The notes: generated by a model from the sequence alone, not told the origin. Shown: positions 17,988 through 27,177, numbered from the stretch's first letter. The stretch is 64,000 nucleotides of DNA from Pseudomonas fluorescens (GCF_900636825.1 NZ_LR134318.1:3567501-3631500), one strand, 5' to 3'. A program made the numbers and translations.

Positions 17988-19598
17988 ATGAATCAGGACA
18001 ATCTGATCGAAGTGCGCGACCTCGCCGTCGAATTCGGTTTCGGCGAGCGCGTGCATCGCGTCGTCGAGGGCGTGAGTTTCGACATCAAGCGTGGCGAGAC
18101 CCTGGCGCTGGTTGGCGAATCCGGCTCGGGCAAATCGGTGACGGCGCATTCGATCCTGCGCCTGCTGCCCTACCCCATGGCGCGGCATCCGGCGGGCAGC
18201 ATCAATTACGCCGGGCAAAATCTGCTGGGTCTGAGCGAAAAGACCCTGCGCCACATTCGCGGCAACCGCATCGCGATGATTTTTCAGGAGCCGATGACCT
18301 CGCTGAATCCGCTGCACTCGATCGAAAAGCAGATCAACGAAGTGCTCGGCATTCACAAGGGCCTGAGCGGCAAAGTCGCGACCAAGCGTACTTTGGAACT
18401 GCTGGAGATGGTCGGCATTCCCGAGCCGCACAAGCGCCTCAAGGCCCTGCCCCATGAATTGTCCGGTGGCCAGCGCCAACGGGTGATGATCGCCATGGCG
18501 CTGGCCAACGAGCCGGAATTGCTGATCGCCGACGAGCCCACCACGGCTTTGGACGTGACCGTTCAGCTGAAAATCCTCGATTTGCTCAAGGAACTTCAGG
18601 CTCGATTGGGCATGTCGCTGCTACTGATCAGTCACGATTTGAACCTGGTGCGAAGAATTGCGCATCGCGTATGTGTCATGCAGCGCGGTTGCATCGTCGA
18701 ACAGGCATCGTGCGCGGAGCTGTTCCGTTCGCCGCAGCATCCGTACACTCGGGAACTGCTCGGCGCGGAGCCCAGCGGCGGCCCGGTGAGCAATGAAATT
18801 GGCGCGCCGCTGCTCGAAGTCGAGAACCTGAAAGTCTGGTTTCCGATCAAGAAAGGCCTGCTCAAGCGCACGGTGGATTACGTCAAGGCAGTGGACGGCA
18901 TCAATTTCAGCCTGCCTCAGGGCCAGACTCTGGGGATTGTGGGAGAAAGCGGTTCCGGCAAATCCACCCTCGGTCTGGCGATTTTGCGCCTGATCGGCAG
19001 CAAAGGCGCGATCCGCTTTGAAGGCAAGCAGCTAGACTGCCTGACGCAGAGTGAGGTTCGCCCGTTGCGGCGGGAGATGCAGGTGGTGTTTCAGGACCCG
19101 TTTGGCAGCCTGAGCCCGCGCATGTGCGTCAATGACATCGTCGGCGAAGGCCTGCGGATTCACAAGATGGGTACCGCGACCGAACAGGAAGCGGCGATCA
19201 TTGCGGCATTGAAGGAGGTAGGTCTGGATCCGGAAACCCGGCACCGCTACCCCCACGAATTTTCCGGTGGGCAACGGCAGCGAATTGCCATTGCCCGGGC
19301 TCTGGTGCTGAAACCGGCGCTGATCCTGCTGGACGAGCCGACTTCGGCGCTCGACCGCACGGTGCAGCGGCAAGTGGTGGAGCTGTTGCGTTCACTGCAA
19401 GCCAAGTACAACCTGACGTATTTGTTCATCAGCCATGATCTGGCTGTCGTCAAAGCGCTGAGCCACCAGTTGATGGTGGTCAAGCATGGCCAAGTGGTCG
19501 AACAGGGAGACGCGCAAAGTATTTTTGCCGCCCCCCAACATCCGTATACACAGCAGTTGCTGGAAGCCGCTTTTTTGGCACCAGCCACTGCGCAATAA
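17988..19598 (+). CDS. yejF: Peptide ABC transporter double ATPase YejF
   Basis: 536 residues from ATGAATCAGGACAATC; an ORF reading upstream of this only overlaps yejE. It is a fusion of two ABC ATPase domains. Domain 1 (1-260) has Walker A GESGSGKSV, signature LSGGQRQRV and Walker B LLIADEPTTALD. Domain 2 (275-530) has GESGSGKSTLGL, FSGGQRQRIAIAR and LILLDEPTSALD. Each is followed by the oligopeptide C-terminal extension (HPYTRELLGAEP and HPYTQQLLEAAF). It powers import through YejB and YejE in the inner membrane. The single-chain double ATPase is typical of Yej systems and replaces separate OppD and OppF. Confidence 0.95.
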   Translation: MNQDNLIEVRDLAVEFGFGERVHRVVEGVSFDIKRGETLALVGESGSGKSVTAHSILRLLPYPMARHPAGSINYAGQNLLGLSEKTLRHIRGNRIAMIFQEPMTSLNPLHSIEKQINEVLGIHKGLSGKVATKRTLELLEMVGIPEPHKRLKALPHELSGGQRQRVMIAMALANEPELLIADEPTTALDVTVQLKILDLLKELQARLGMSLLLISHDLNLVRRIAHRVCVMQRGCIVEQASCAELFRSPQHPYTRELLGAEPSGGPVSNEIGAPLLEVENLKVWFPIKKGLLKRTVDYVKAVDGINFSLPQGQTLGIVGESGSGKSTLGLAILRLIGSKGAIRFEGKQLDCLTQSEVRPLRREMQVVFQDPFGSLSPRMCVNDIVGEGLRIHKMGTATEQEAAIIAALKEVGLDPETRHRYPHEFSGGQRQRIAIARALVLKPALILLDEPTSALDRTVQRQVVELLRSLQAKYNLTYLFISHDLAVVKALSHQLMVVKHGQVVEQGDAQSIFAAPQHPYTQQLLEAAFLAPATAQ

Positions 19599-19617
19599 CC
19601 TGAAAGAGGAGCAACAC

Positions 19618-20412
19618 ATGGGTTTTCTCGCCGGTAAGCGCGTACTGATCGTCGGTGTCGCCAGCAAGCTGTCCATCGCATCCGGCATCGCTGCCGCCAT
19701 GCATCGCGAGGGCGCTGAGCTTGCCTTCACTTATCAGAACGACAAGTTGAAAGGTCGTGTTGAGGAATTCGCCCAGGGCTGGGGTTCGAGCCCTGAGCTG
19801 TGCTTCCCGTGCGACGTGGCCAGCGACGAAGAAATCGCCAAGGTCTTCGAAGAACTGAGCAAGAAGTGGGACGGCCTGGACTGCATCGTGCATTCTGTAG
19901 GCTTCGCCCCGGGCGACCAACTGGACGGCGACTTCACCGAAGCCACCACCCGTGAAGGCTTCCGCATCGCTCACGACATCAGCGCCTACAGCTTCGTGGC
20001 CCTGGCCAAGGCCGGTCGCGAAATGATGAAAGGCCGCAACGGCAGCCTGCTGACCCTGTCGTACCTGGGCGCCGAGCGCACCATGCCGAACTACAACGTG
20101 ATGGGCATGGCCAAGGCTTCGCTGGAAGCTGGCGTACGTTACCTGGCCGGTTCCCTGGGCCCGGACGGCACTCGCGTCAACTGCGTATCGGCTGGCCCGA
20201 TCCGTACCCTGGCAGCGTCGGGCATCAAGAATTTCCGCAAGATGCTGGCCGCCAACGAAGCGCAAACCCCGCTGCGCCGCAACGTTACCATCGACGAAGT
20301 CGGCAATGCCGGCGCCTTCCTGTGCTCTGACCTGGCGTCGGGCATCAGCGGTGAAATCATGTACGTCGACGGCGGCTTCAACACCACCGCCATGGGCAAC
20401 ATCGAAGAGTGA
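19618..20412 (+). CDS. fabI: Enoyl-[acyl-carrier-protein] reductase FabI (NADH)
   Basis: 264 residues from ATGGGTTTTCTCGCCGG with GAAAGAGGAG upstream; longer in-frame starts lie inside yejF. It is a short-chain dehydrogenase with the FabI nucleotide motif GVASKLSIASGIA (one-residue variant of the GxxxGxG pattern). The catalytic set is Tyr149, Tyr159 and Lys166 in the FabI spacing Y-x9-Y-x6-K (TLSYLGAERTMPNYNVMGMAK). It performs the last step of each fatty acid elongation cycle and is the target of triclosan and similar inhibitors. It follows yejF by 19 bases, an arrangement also found in P. aeruginosa. Confidence 0.97.
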   Translation: MGFLAGKRVLIVGVASKLSIASGIAAAMHREGAELAFTYQNDKLKGRVEEFAQGWGSSPELCFPCDVASDEEIAKVFEELSKKWDGLDCIVHSVGFAPGDQLDGDFTEATTREGFRIAHDISAYSFVALAKAGREMMKGRNGSLLTLSYLGAERTMPNYNVMGMAKASLEAGVRYLAGSLGPDGTRVNCVSAGPIRTLAASGIKNFRKMLAANEAQTPLRRNVTIDEVGNAGAFLCSDLASGISGEIMYVDGGFNTTAMGNIEE

Positions 20413-20429
20413 TCTTCGCCTAGCCGAAA

Positions 20430-20459
20430 AAAACCCGCCTGTTTCGGCGGGTTTTTTTA
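20430..20459 (+). terminator. Rho-independent terminator of the yej-fabI operon
   Basis: The stem CCCGCC / GGCGGG around a TGTTTC loop is preceded by a run of A and followed by seven T. It lies about 18 bases after the fabI stop codon. The flanking A and T runs make it potentially bidirectional, so it could also end the minus-strand GGDEF transcript. Confidence 0.92.
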
Positions 20460-20465
20460 TGGGTT

Positions 20466-20558
20466 GAAGATCAAAAGATCGCAGCCTGCGGCAGCTCCTG
20501 CAAGGAGATCCGTGATCTGGCCGATATCCAATGTGGGAGCCAGCCCTGCTGGCGATGG
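20466..20558. repeat. REP elements of two families after fabI
   Basis: AGATCAAAAGATCGCAGCCT followed by GCGGCAGCTCCT is one arm of the GTAGGAGCTGCCG family. GTGGGAGCCAGCCCTGCTGG at 20533 belongs to the GTGGGAGC family. Each is a single arm rather than a matched pair. The block overlaps the end of the GGDEF gene region only at its last few bases and holds no gene. Confidence 0.75.
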
Positions 20559-20566
20559 GGCCCGAA

Positions 20567-21532
20567 CTAAGACCCTTTCAAGGCCTGCTTGTGCGCATAC
20601 ATCGCGCCATCCGCATCCGCCAGCAGGCTGTCGACCGACTCGTGGCGCTTGGCGTTGTATTCGATCTGGCCGACGCTGAACCGAATCGCATAACCGCGAT
20701 GCAACGTGGCATTACGCTCTTCCAGTATCTCCTTGAGCCGCGCGACGATGGCGGTGGTTTCGACATGGCTTGAGCCGGTCAGCAACGCGACGAACTCATC
20801 GCCACCGAGGCGCCCGACCACATCGCTTTCGCGAAAGGCAATGCGCAACACGTCGGCAAAGGTCTTCAGCGCACTGTCGCCCTCGGCATGGCCGTAGAGA
20901 TCATTGATCTGTTTGAAGTCGTTGAGGTCGAAAAACAGCAGCGTCGCCGGACGCCCCAATCGCGTGCAGGCATCGAGCGCGTGTTGCGCCAATTGTTTGA
21001 AGCCGCGACGGTTGGACAGTAGCGTCAGCTCGTCCATGCTCGCCATTTGCACCGCCGTCAGCTCTTGCTCGGCCATTTGCGCCAGATCGCGCAGCAGTGC
21101 GCGTTCTTCGTCGTCGAGTTCGCGAGGCTTGGTGTCGATAAGGCACAGGGTGCCCATCTTGTTGCCGTGGGGCACCGTCAGCGGATAGCCGGCATAGAAG
21201 CGGATGTTCGGCGCGCCGGTCACCAGCGGATTGTCGTGAAAACGCACGTCCTCGCGCGCATCGCGCACCAGCAGCAAGTCATCGTTGAGAATCGCATGCC
21301 CACAAAACGAAACATCCCGCGACGTCTCGGTGGCATCAAGGCCCACGCACGATTTGAACCACTGACGATCCTTGTCCACCAGCGTCACCAACGCGATCGG
21401 CACGTTGAACAGACGCTTGGCCAGCCGTGTGAGACGGTCAAAACGCTCCTCGGGGGCCGAATCGAGAAGATTGAGGCCGTGCAGCGCTTGCACGCGCGCG
21501 GCCTCATTGGCGGGTTTACCTGGAACCAGCAT
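20567..21532 (-). CDS. Diguanylate cyclase with N-terminal GAF sensor domain
   Basis: 321 residues from the ATG at 21532 (GGAGTG seven bases upstream); a start ten codons earlier is possible. Residues 25-155 form a GAF domain (ERFDRLTRLAKRLFNVPIAL, WFKSCVGLDATETSRDVSFC). Residues 165-320 are a GGDEF domain with the intact active site GGDEF at 243-247 and the inhibitory I-site RESD at 234-237, five residues upstream. It should therefore be an active, feedback-inhibited maker of cyclic di-GMP. There is no membrane segment, so the sensor works in the cytoplasm. The ligand is unknown. The gene is monocistronic. Confidence 0.93.
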   Translation of the reverse strand: MLVPGKPANEAARVQALHGLNLLDSAPEERFDRLTRLAKRLFNVPIALVTLVDKDRQWFKSCVGLDATETSRDVSFCGHAILNDDLLLVRDAREDVRFHDNPLVTGAPNIRFYAGYPLTVPHGNKMGTLCLIDTKPRELDDEERALLRDLAQMAEQELTAVQMASMDELTLLSNRRGFKQLAQHALDACTRLGRPATLLFFDLNDFKQINDLYGHAEGDSALKTFADVLRIAFRESDVVGRLGGDEFVALLTGSSHVETTAIVARLKEILEERNATLHRGYAIRFSVGQIEYNAKRHESVDSLLADADGAMYAHKQALKGS

Positions 21533-21713
21533 CAGCACACTCCGTTCGCAACAATGCTTCAAGCGTAGCGCTATTTCTGCAACGGTTCACCCACCAAATG
21601 CCCGCAACGGCACATGACCCGCCAGCATCGGCCCAGAGCTTGAACTGGCTCACAAAGAGGTCATGTGCCACAGCGACTCCCTTTCGTGGCTCGCGATGAA
21701 CGGTTGGCCATTG

Positions 21714-22919
21714 CTAACTCTGGATACCGAGGATGTGCGAGTCAACGGCGGAAGCCGGGTCCAATGCGGCGATTATGCGCTGGCCGTTCCGCTGCACCAA
21801 CAAACCGCCATGAAAACTCGATGGGGTATGGACATGAAGACCTTGATCTCCGAACAGCGGATCAAGCACTCCATCGTTCTGCACGCGCAGCCAGAAAGAC
21901 TGATTAACGTAACCAGCATGGCCCGCAGCAACAATCTTTCCATCAGATTGCAATGCAACATACTCCATTGTGACGGGATACTGCGCAGTATCTACGGGCA
22001 CACTAACAAGCAATCTCTTGCCTTTATTGAACTGCGGATCGAACTCGCCATCGGCGGTTAATCTGGAAATACAGGCTTGGTAAGTGCCTTCATCTATCTC
22101 CGCACCTACGACAACTATTTGTTCCCCATGAAGCACAAAATTCCCCAAGATGTTTACACCTTCAGCTACCCACCACCCGTTTATTCCGAAGCTCGGATCG
22201 ATTATTCCGGGCGAAGTAAAGCGACCCACTAATTGTTGCCGGGAATCGGAGGTCGCGCCTATGAGGATTTCATCGTTTTTCGTAACCCCGACACACTCGA
22301 CCATCGTGCTTGAGCCATTGAACTGAACATCGATCCACCCCCTCTCTGCACCAAATTCAAGGTCGTTCGCGCCATTGGAATGCAGTCGATAAATCCGTCC
22401 AGATCTGACACTGTCCTTATCTGCATAGGAAACACCCAGGAGAATCTTCCCGTCTTTCTGCAGGCATCCATATGGCAAATTTGAAACACTGACAGCTTGT
22501 TCTGGTGGGAGAAAAATCTTATTACCGAAGATCAGATCAGGACTTCCATTTTGATTGAAACGAGTGACCGCGAGCTGCAATTTAAAAATGTCATCTAACG
22601 CTTGAGTGGCCCCAATCAGCACGATTTTTCCATCCTCCTGCAGCAGCAACTCAACCGGCATCGAACTCACTCCTAGCGCAAATGACCATCTTGTTCTGCC
22701 GCCTTCGCCGAACTCAAGATCTGGAGTGCCGTCAGCAAAGCTTCTATACAGCCAGATATCTTTATCAGCCCAGACACAATAAATCATCGCCCCATCAGCA
22801 TCTTCAACGATGCCACTTATTCTCCCGGGCCCTGGAACATAGACAATTCCCTCCAACCCGAAAGTGGGATCGAGAAATCCCGGAGCATTGACGAGGATAG
22901 AATCGTTGTGATTAGTCAT
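21714..22919 (-). CDS. Delta-60 repeat (DUF5122) beta-propeller-like protein
   Basis: 401 residues with at least seven copies of a repeat whose core is LDPTFGLEGIVYV. The others are PDLEFGEGGRTRW, PDLIFGNKIFLPP, NDLEFGAERGWIDV, IDPSFGINGWWVAE, FDPQFNKGKRLLVS and LDPLFGDQGLHVHT, with the paired LLLQEDGKIVLIG / ALQSDGKIVAAG segments between them. This is the delta-60 repeat pattern thought to build propeller-like folds. No signal peptide or membrane segment is seen. The gene has no operon partner. Base composition is visibly less GC-rich than its neighbours, so it may have been acquired. The function is unknown. Confidence 0.88.
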   Translation of the reverse strand: MTNHNDSILVNAPGFLDPTFGLEGIVYVPGPGRISGIVEDADGAMIYCVWADKDIWLYRSFADGTPDLEFGEGGRTRWSFALGVSSMPVELLLQEDGKIVLIGATQALDDIFKLQLAVTRFNQNGSPDLIFGNKIFLPPEQAVSVSNLPYGCLQKDGKILLGVSYADKDSVRSGRIYRLHSNGANDLEFGAERGWIDVQFNGSSTMVECVGVTKNDEILIGATSDSRQQLVGRFTSPGIIDPSFGINGWWVAEGVNILGNFVLHGEQIVVVGAEIDEGTYQACISRLTADGEFDPQFNKGKRLLVSVPVDTAQYPVTMEYVALQSDGKIVAAGHAGYVNQSFWLRVQNDGVLDPLFGDQGLHVHTPSSFHGGLLVQRNGQRIIAALDPASAVDSHILGIQS

Positions 22920-23397
22920 TTTTTAGTCCTTCAAAATTTTTCCCCGGATTACCAAAGCGCTAATTAACGACAGGAAATCCAGAGAAAAAAACCAAGCGCG
23001 AGCCACTGTCCCACAGCGAATATCCCCGTGGCACCTGTAAGAAATTACAGTTCGGATGGCTTTGAAAGCCAGATTGGTATCTTCAATGGACTGATTGCAG
23101 AGAAAAAACCATTCTCAGCCTTAGGTGGCCCCCCAGGTACCCGCACCTTCGTGTTTGAACTCGCCACGTCTTTGCACATCTTGATCACAGTCCCACTTCT
23201 ATAGCGATATATGCCTATGCGGGCCTCGACTTATCTCTTCCAACGCGCGACTCGCACACGACGCCAGACGTTGCGACCGCCGGTCATGCAGATGTCGACT
23301 TTAATCCTACAGTTGATAACGGCTCGCACCGAGCCATCGCTTCTGAGAGCCCGCAAGCATTGCGGGTCATCCATCACTTTGATCTGGAGTAGCGAAC
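22920..23397. other. Gene-poor spacer between the delta-60 gene and the hydrolase gene
   Basis: 478 bases without a supportable gene. The stretch is less GC-rich than the surroundings, as is the delta-60 gene. Near the right end there is a short hairpin (CCCGCAA at 23350 and TTGCGGG at 23360) about 30 bases upstream of the hydrolase start codon; it has no T run, so it is more likely part of the leader than a terminator. Short plus-strand reading frames here lack a ribosome site and any family resemblance. Confidence 0.55.
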
Positions 23398-24228
23398 ATG
23401 GGATTTGTCACCACCCAAGACGGCGTCGAAATCTTCTATAAAGACTGGGGCCCGAAAGATGCGCCGGTGATCCACTTTCACCACGGCTGGCCGCTCAGCT
23501 CCGATGACTGGGATGCGCAGATGCTGTTTTTCCTCAGCGAAGGCTTTCGGGTGATTGCCCATGATCGGCGTGGGCACGGACGTTCGAGCCAGGTCTGGGA
23601 TGGCCACGATATGGATCACTACGCCGACGATGTACTGGCGGTGGTCAAGCATCTGGGCGTGAAAAACGTTGTGCACGTCGGCCATTCGACCGGGGGTGGC
23701 GAAGTGATTCACTACATCGCGCGGCACGGCCAGGACAATGTCGCCAAGGGCGTGCTGATCAGCGCGGTTCCGCCACTGATGGTGCAGACCGAGAGTAATC
23801 CGGGTGGCTTGCCGAAATCGGTGTTCGACGACTTTCAGGCGCAGTTGGCGGCGAATCGCGCGCAATTTTATCGGGACATTCCCACCGGACCTTTTTACGG
23901 CTACAACCGCCCGGGCGCCTCGCCGTCGGAGGGGATTATTGCGAACTGGTGGCGTCAGGGGATGATGGGCGGGGCCAAGGCGCATTACGACGGGATAGTC
24001 GCGTTTTCGCAGACGGACTTTACTGAAGACCTGAAGAAAGTCACCGTGCCGGTGCTGGTGATGCACGGCGAAGATGACCAGATTGTGCCGTACGCGAACT
24101 CGGGACCGATGTCGGCGAAGTTGTTGCCCAATGGCACATTGAAGTCCTATCCCGGATTCCCCCATGGAATGCCAACGACCGAGGCCGCGACGATAAACGC
24201 GGATTTACTGGCGTTTATTCTGGGGTGA
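23398..24228 (+). CDS. Alpha/beta hydrolase, non-heme chloroperoxidase / arylesterase type
   Basis: 276 residues from ATGGGATTTGTCACC, with CTGGAG upstream. It has the complete alpha/beta hydrolase set. The oxyanion motif is HHGWPLSSDDW, the nucleophile elbow is GHSTGGG (catalytic Ser), the acid is in MHGEDDQIVP (Asp), and the base is in YPGFPHGMPTT (His). This is the layout of the cofactor-free chloroperoxidase (CPO/arylesterase) family, which shows esterase and perhydrolase activity; the haloperoxidase name reflects an in vitro reaction. The protein is cytoplasmic, with no signal peptide. No neighbour hints at its substrate. Confidence 0.92.
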   Translation: MGFVTTQDGVEIFYKDWGPKDAPVIHFHHGWPLSSDDWDAQMLFFLSEGFRVIAHDRRGHGRSSQVWDGHDMDHYADDVLAVVKHLGVKNVVHVGHSTGGGEVIHYIARHGQDNVAKGVLISAVPPLMVQTESNPGGLPKSVFDDFQAQLAANRAQFYRDIPTGPFYGYNRPGASPSEGIIANWWRQGMMGGAKAHYDGIVAFSQTDFTEDLKKVTVPVLVMHGEDDQIVPYANSGPMSAKLLPNGTLKSYPGFPHGMPTTEAATINADLLAFILG

Positions 24229-24260
24229 TGTCATCCCTGACAAAGGGCTGAATGGACCGC

Positions 24261-24478
24261 CGCCATCGCCAGCAGGGCTGGCTCCCACAGGGTCTGAGCG
24301 CATCTGGATTTCTCCGGACACGCTCAATCCAATGTGGGAGCGAGCCTGCTCGCGAAAGCAATCTGTCATCCGATACCCGAGCTGACTGAGCCACCGCGAT
24401 CGCCAGCAGGGCTGGCTCCCACAGGGTGTGTGGGGACTGTGGATCAATTGTGGGAGCCAGCCCTGCTGGCGATTGATC
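24261..24478. repeat. Array of four REP elements (GTGGGAGC family)
   Basis: Four related arms alternate in orientation: GCCAGCAGGGCTGGCTCCCA near 24268 and again near 24402, GTGGGAGCGAGCCTGCTCGC near 24334, and GTGGGAGCCAGCCCTGCTGG near 24450. The second arm differs in its core (GAGCCTGCTCGC), so two subfamilies are mixed. The array fills the whole gap between the hydrolase gene and the GFA gene, which converge here. Confidence 0.85.
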
Positions 24479-24479
24479 T

Positions 24480-24872
24480 TTACTCTTCACTGCGGCCGGT
24501 GTTTGTGCGGTCGTGTTCGTAGTGATGAGCCAGCGGTAGCGCGGGGAGCCATGATTCGCGGCGCACGGTCCAGAGTTCGTAGGTGGGTTTGAAGCGGTTC
24601 GGCTCATCCAGCGATCCGAGGTTGATTTCAACCTCGTCGCCCGAGCGAGTGAACACCGGTGAGCCACAGCGAGGGCAGAAAAACCGGCCCTGATAGTCGC
24701 GGATTTCGCCCGAAACAGTCAGCGCCTCCTCCGGAAAAATCGCCGAGGCGTGAAACAGCGCGCCATGGCGTTTGCGGCAATCAAGACAATGGCAGATTCC
24801 GACGCGATACGGGGCACCGGATACTTTGAAGCGAACATTGCCACACAGGCAGCCGCCGCTAACGGTACGCAT
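24480..24872 (-). CDS. GFA-family (glutathione-dependent formaldehyde-activating type) zinc protein
   Basis: 130 residues. The zinc-binding CENP-V/GFA fold is shown by GGCLCGNVRF (CxC), GICHCLDCRKRHGALF (CHCxxC) and FFCPRCGSPVFTR (CxxCGS), which together provide the two zinc sites. The name comes from the Paracoccus enzyme Gfa; most members have no proven activity and may bind thiols or other small molecules. The gene lies on the same strand as the downstream REP array and 24 bases after the glycosyltransferase gene, so the two may be co-transcribed. A second, different GFA gene lies at 42728. Confidence 0.9.
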   Translation of the reverse strand: MRTVSGGCLCGNVRFKVSGAPYRVGICHCLDCRKRHGALFHASAIFPEEALTVSGEIRDYQGRFFCPRCGSPVFTRSGDEVEINLGSLDEPNRFKPTYELWTVRRESWLPALPLAHHYEHDRTNTGRSEE

Positions 24873-24895
24873 CGCACTCCTCCTTCACGCTCGGG

Positions 24896-25600
24896 TTACA
24901 ACGTACAGGCGCCGATTTCAGCCGAAGAAGAGGCAGTAGCCAACTCCACTTCCGCAGCAAGTCTGGCCAGGTACTCGCCAAACCCGCCGCGACACTTGTA
25001 ATCCGCACGCGCGCTGGTGGTCACAGAATTGGTCGCAGTCCAGACAATCCGCGCGCCGATCTTTTTCAGATCAGCGACCAAGTGCACATCTTCATGCGCT
25101 GGAAGCGGCTGAAAACCGCCAGCACTTACATAAGCCTGGGCACTAAGGCCGAGATTCGCACCGTGGATATGCTGATGATCCTCAATGAATTGATAACGCT
25201 CCAGATACTTCGACCGAACCCGTTCGCCGTGCTCACTCCAACTGTCAACTTCGACCGTGCCGCAAACAGCGTCGGCGTCGAGTTCGATTTGTCGCGCCAG
25301 CCAATTATGCGGAACCACAGTGTCGGCATCCGTGAAGGCAAGCCATTGCGCGCCGGCGGCCAATAACTCATCCGCGCCCAGCGCGCGCGCTTTGCCCACG
25401 TTCTGAAACGACACGGCGAGCGTGCCCACGCCGTAATCCGCGGCCCTTTGCCCAGTGCGGTCGGCACAGTCGTCCAGAACGACGACAATTCGCACCGCCC
25501 GGCCTTGCAAGGCAGGATGCGCGGCAGCCAACAGCACCGAGGATAGACAGGCAGCGATATGTTTTTCTTCGTTATGCGCAGGTATTACCACACCGATCAT
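24896..25600 (-). CDS. Glycosyltransferase family 2
   Basis: 234 residues from the ATG at 25600, which has AAGGGGA seven bases upstream; earlier in-frame codons are unlikely. It shows the GT-A fold: MIGVVIPAHNEEKHIAACLS at the N-terminus, IVVVLDDCADRTGQRAADYG, NVGKARALGADELLAAGAQW, and the metal-binding WLAFTDADTVVPHNWL (DAD, the DxD motif). GANLGLSAQAYVSAGGFQPL and PAHEDVHLVADL carry the acceptor region (ED). There is no membrane segment. The acceptor is unknown; the GFA gene downstream gives no hint. Alternatives within the family include sugar transfer to lipid carriers or small metabolites. Confidence 0.9.
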   Translation of the reverse strand: MIGVVIPAHNEEKHIAACLSSVLLAAAHPALQGRAVRIVVVLDDCADRTGQRAADYGVGTLAVSFQNVGKARALGADELLAAGAQWLAFTDADTVVPHNWLARQIELDADAVCGTVEVDSWSEHGERVRSKYLERYQFIEDHQHIHGANLGLSAQAYVSAGGFQPLPAHEDVHLVADLKKIGARIVWTATNSVTTSARADYKCRGGFGEYLARLAAEVELATASSSAEIGACTL

Positions 25601-25826
25601 AAACGTCCCCTTGAAGTCGCAGCGTGACAAGCTCCAGCAGTCGACTCTCAACGCAACCAGAAGGTTTAAAAAAACAAGCGAACCGCGATAATCCGGTCAT
25701 TCCCAGGGGCATTACGTACGGCGTTTATTGCAGACCGCTAGTCACATGCCCCGCTATTTCTCTGAACTAACGCCAGTCACCCCGCCTCTCCCCTTTACCC
25801 CTTAACTGAAGTAAAGGCAGGACGTC

Positions 25827-27050
25827 ATGAGAGCACTTACCTATCACGGCGCACACAATGTCAAAGTCGACACCGTCGCCGATCCGACTATCGAAGACAG
25901 CGAAGACATCATTCTTCGTGTCACCGCCACAGCAATCTGTGGCTCCGATCTGCACTTGTATCGAGGCAAGATTCCCACCGTCGAGCATGGCGATATTTTC
26001 GGTCATGAGTTTATGGGCATCGTCGAGGAAACCGGTTCGGCGGTGACCGCCGTGCAACCGGGTGACCGCGTGGTGATTCCTTTTGTCATCGCCTGTGGCA
26101 GCTGTTTTTTCTGCCAGATGGATTTGTTTGCAGCCTGCGAAACCACCAATACCGGGCGCGGCGCGATCATCAACAAAAAGGCGATCCCGCCCGGCGCTGC
26201 GCTGTTTGGCTACAGCCACATGTACGGCGGCGTGCCCGGCGGCCAGGCCGAATATGTGCGCGTACCGAAAGGCAACACCGGGCCGTTCAAGGTGCCGGGC
26301 ACGTTGTCGGATGAGAAAGTTCTGTTCCTCTCGGACATCCTGCCGACTGCCTGGCAAGCAGTGCTCAACGCCGGCATCAGCAACGGCTCGAGCGTCGCGA
26401 TTTATGGCGCAGGGCCCGTCGGTTTGTTGAGCGCAGCGTGCGCGCGGATGCTCGGCGCCGAACAGATTTTCATGGTCGATCATCATCCGTATCGACTGGC
26501 ATACGCGCAGCAAACCTACGGCGTGATCCCGATCAATTTCGATGAAGACGATGATCCGGCAGACACGATCATTCGCCAGACCAAGGGCATGCGCGGTGTC
26601 GATGGCGTGATCGATGCGGTCGGATTTGAAGCGAAAGGCAGCACCACCGAAACGGTGCTCACCACGTTGAAGATCGAAGGCAGCAGCGGCAAAGCCTTGC
26701 GTCAGTGCATCGCGGCCGTGAGACGCGGCGGCGTGGTCAGTGTGCCGGGGGTCTACTCAGGCTTCATTCACGGCTTCCTGTTCGGCGATGCGTTCGACAA
26801 GGGTCTGACCTTCAAAATGGGTCAGACCCATGTGCATCGCTTCCTGCCGGAGCTGCTGGAGCACATCGAGACGGGGCGCTTGTCGCCGGAGGTCATCATC
26901 AGCCATCGCATGTCGCTGGAACAGGCCGCCGAGGGCTACAGGATCTTTGATAAACGCGAGGAAGATTGCCGCAAGGTCATTTTGACCCCTGGCAGCGGCC
27001 ATATCGCCACGCCGGAACTCGATGACGGTACGCCTGTGTTGGCCACCTGA
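25827..27050 (+). CDS. Zinc-dependent alcohol dehydrogenase (formaldehyde-dehydrogenase-like)
   Basis: 407 residues of the medium-chain dehydrogenase family. The catalytic zinc ligands are Cys38 (AICGSDLH) and His60-Glu61 (GHEFMG). The structural zinc site is Cys90, 93, 96 and 104 (CGSCFFCQMDLFAAC). The NAD-binding motif is YGAGPVGLLSAACARMLGAE. The extra length and the block around GFIHGFLFGDAFDKG resemble the glutathione-independent formaldehyde dehydrogenase group. The substrate is not shown. In P. aeruginosa a similar gene lies in a cluster of stress-related genes, and the genes downstream here have a similar flavour. A fragment of its 3' end recurs at 27276. Confidence 0.92.
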   Translation: MRALTYHGAHNVKVDTVADPTIEDSEDIILRVTATAICGSDLHLYRGKIPTVEHGDIFGHEFMGIVEETGSAVTAVQPGDRVVIPFVIACGSCFFCQMDLFAACETTNTGRGAIINKKAIPPGAALFGYSHMYGGVPGGQAEYVRVPKGNTGPFKVPGTLSDEKVLFLSDILPTAWQAVLNAGISNGSSVAIYGAGPVGLLSAACARMLGAEQIFMVDHHPYRLAYAQQTYGVIPINFDEDDDPADTIIRQTKGMRGVDGVIDAVGFEAKGSTTETVLTTLKIEGSSGKALRQCIAAVRRGGVVSVPGVYSGFIHGFLFGDAFDKGLTFKMGQTHVHRFLPELLEHIETGRLSPEVIISHRMSLEQAAEGYRIFDKREEDCRKVILTPGSGHIATPELDDGTPVLAT

Positions 27051-27082
27051 GCCTGGCACCGCACCAGTCACAGCCACAAACT

Positions 27083-27177
27083 CCCTGTAGGAGCTGCCGA
27101 AGGCTGCGATCTTTTGATCCTGATTATCTTCAAAGATCAAGATCAAAAGATCGCAGCCTTCGGCAGCTCCTACACAG
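27083..27177. repeat. REP inverted pair (copy A of duplication)
   Basis: Arms CCTGTAGGAGCTGCCGAAGG and CCTTCGGCAGCTCCTACACA enclose a loop with GATCTTTTGATC and its complement. It follows the alcohol dehydrogenase stop codon by 33 bases. Confidence 0.88.

Noticed and set aside
23211..23441. Plus-strand ORF in the spacer before the hydrolase gene
   Set aside because: It overlaps the hydrolase start in another frame, has arginine-rich non-coding character, and lacks a ribosome site.
24261..24478. CRISPR array
   Set aside because: The repeats alternate in orientation, differ in sequence and have unequal spacers, and no cas gene is near; they are REP elements.
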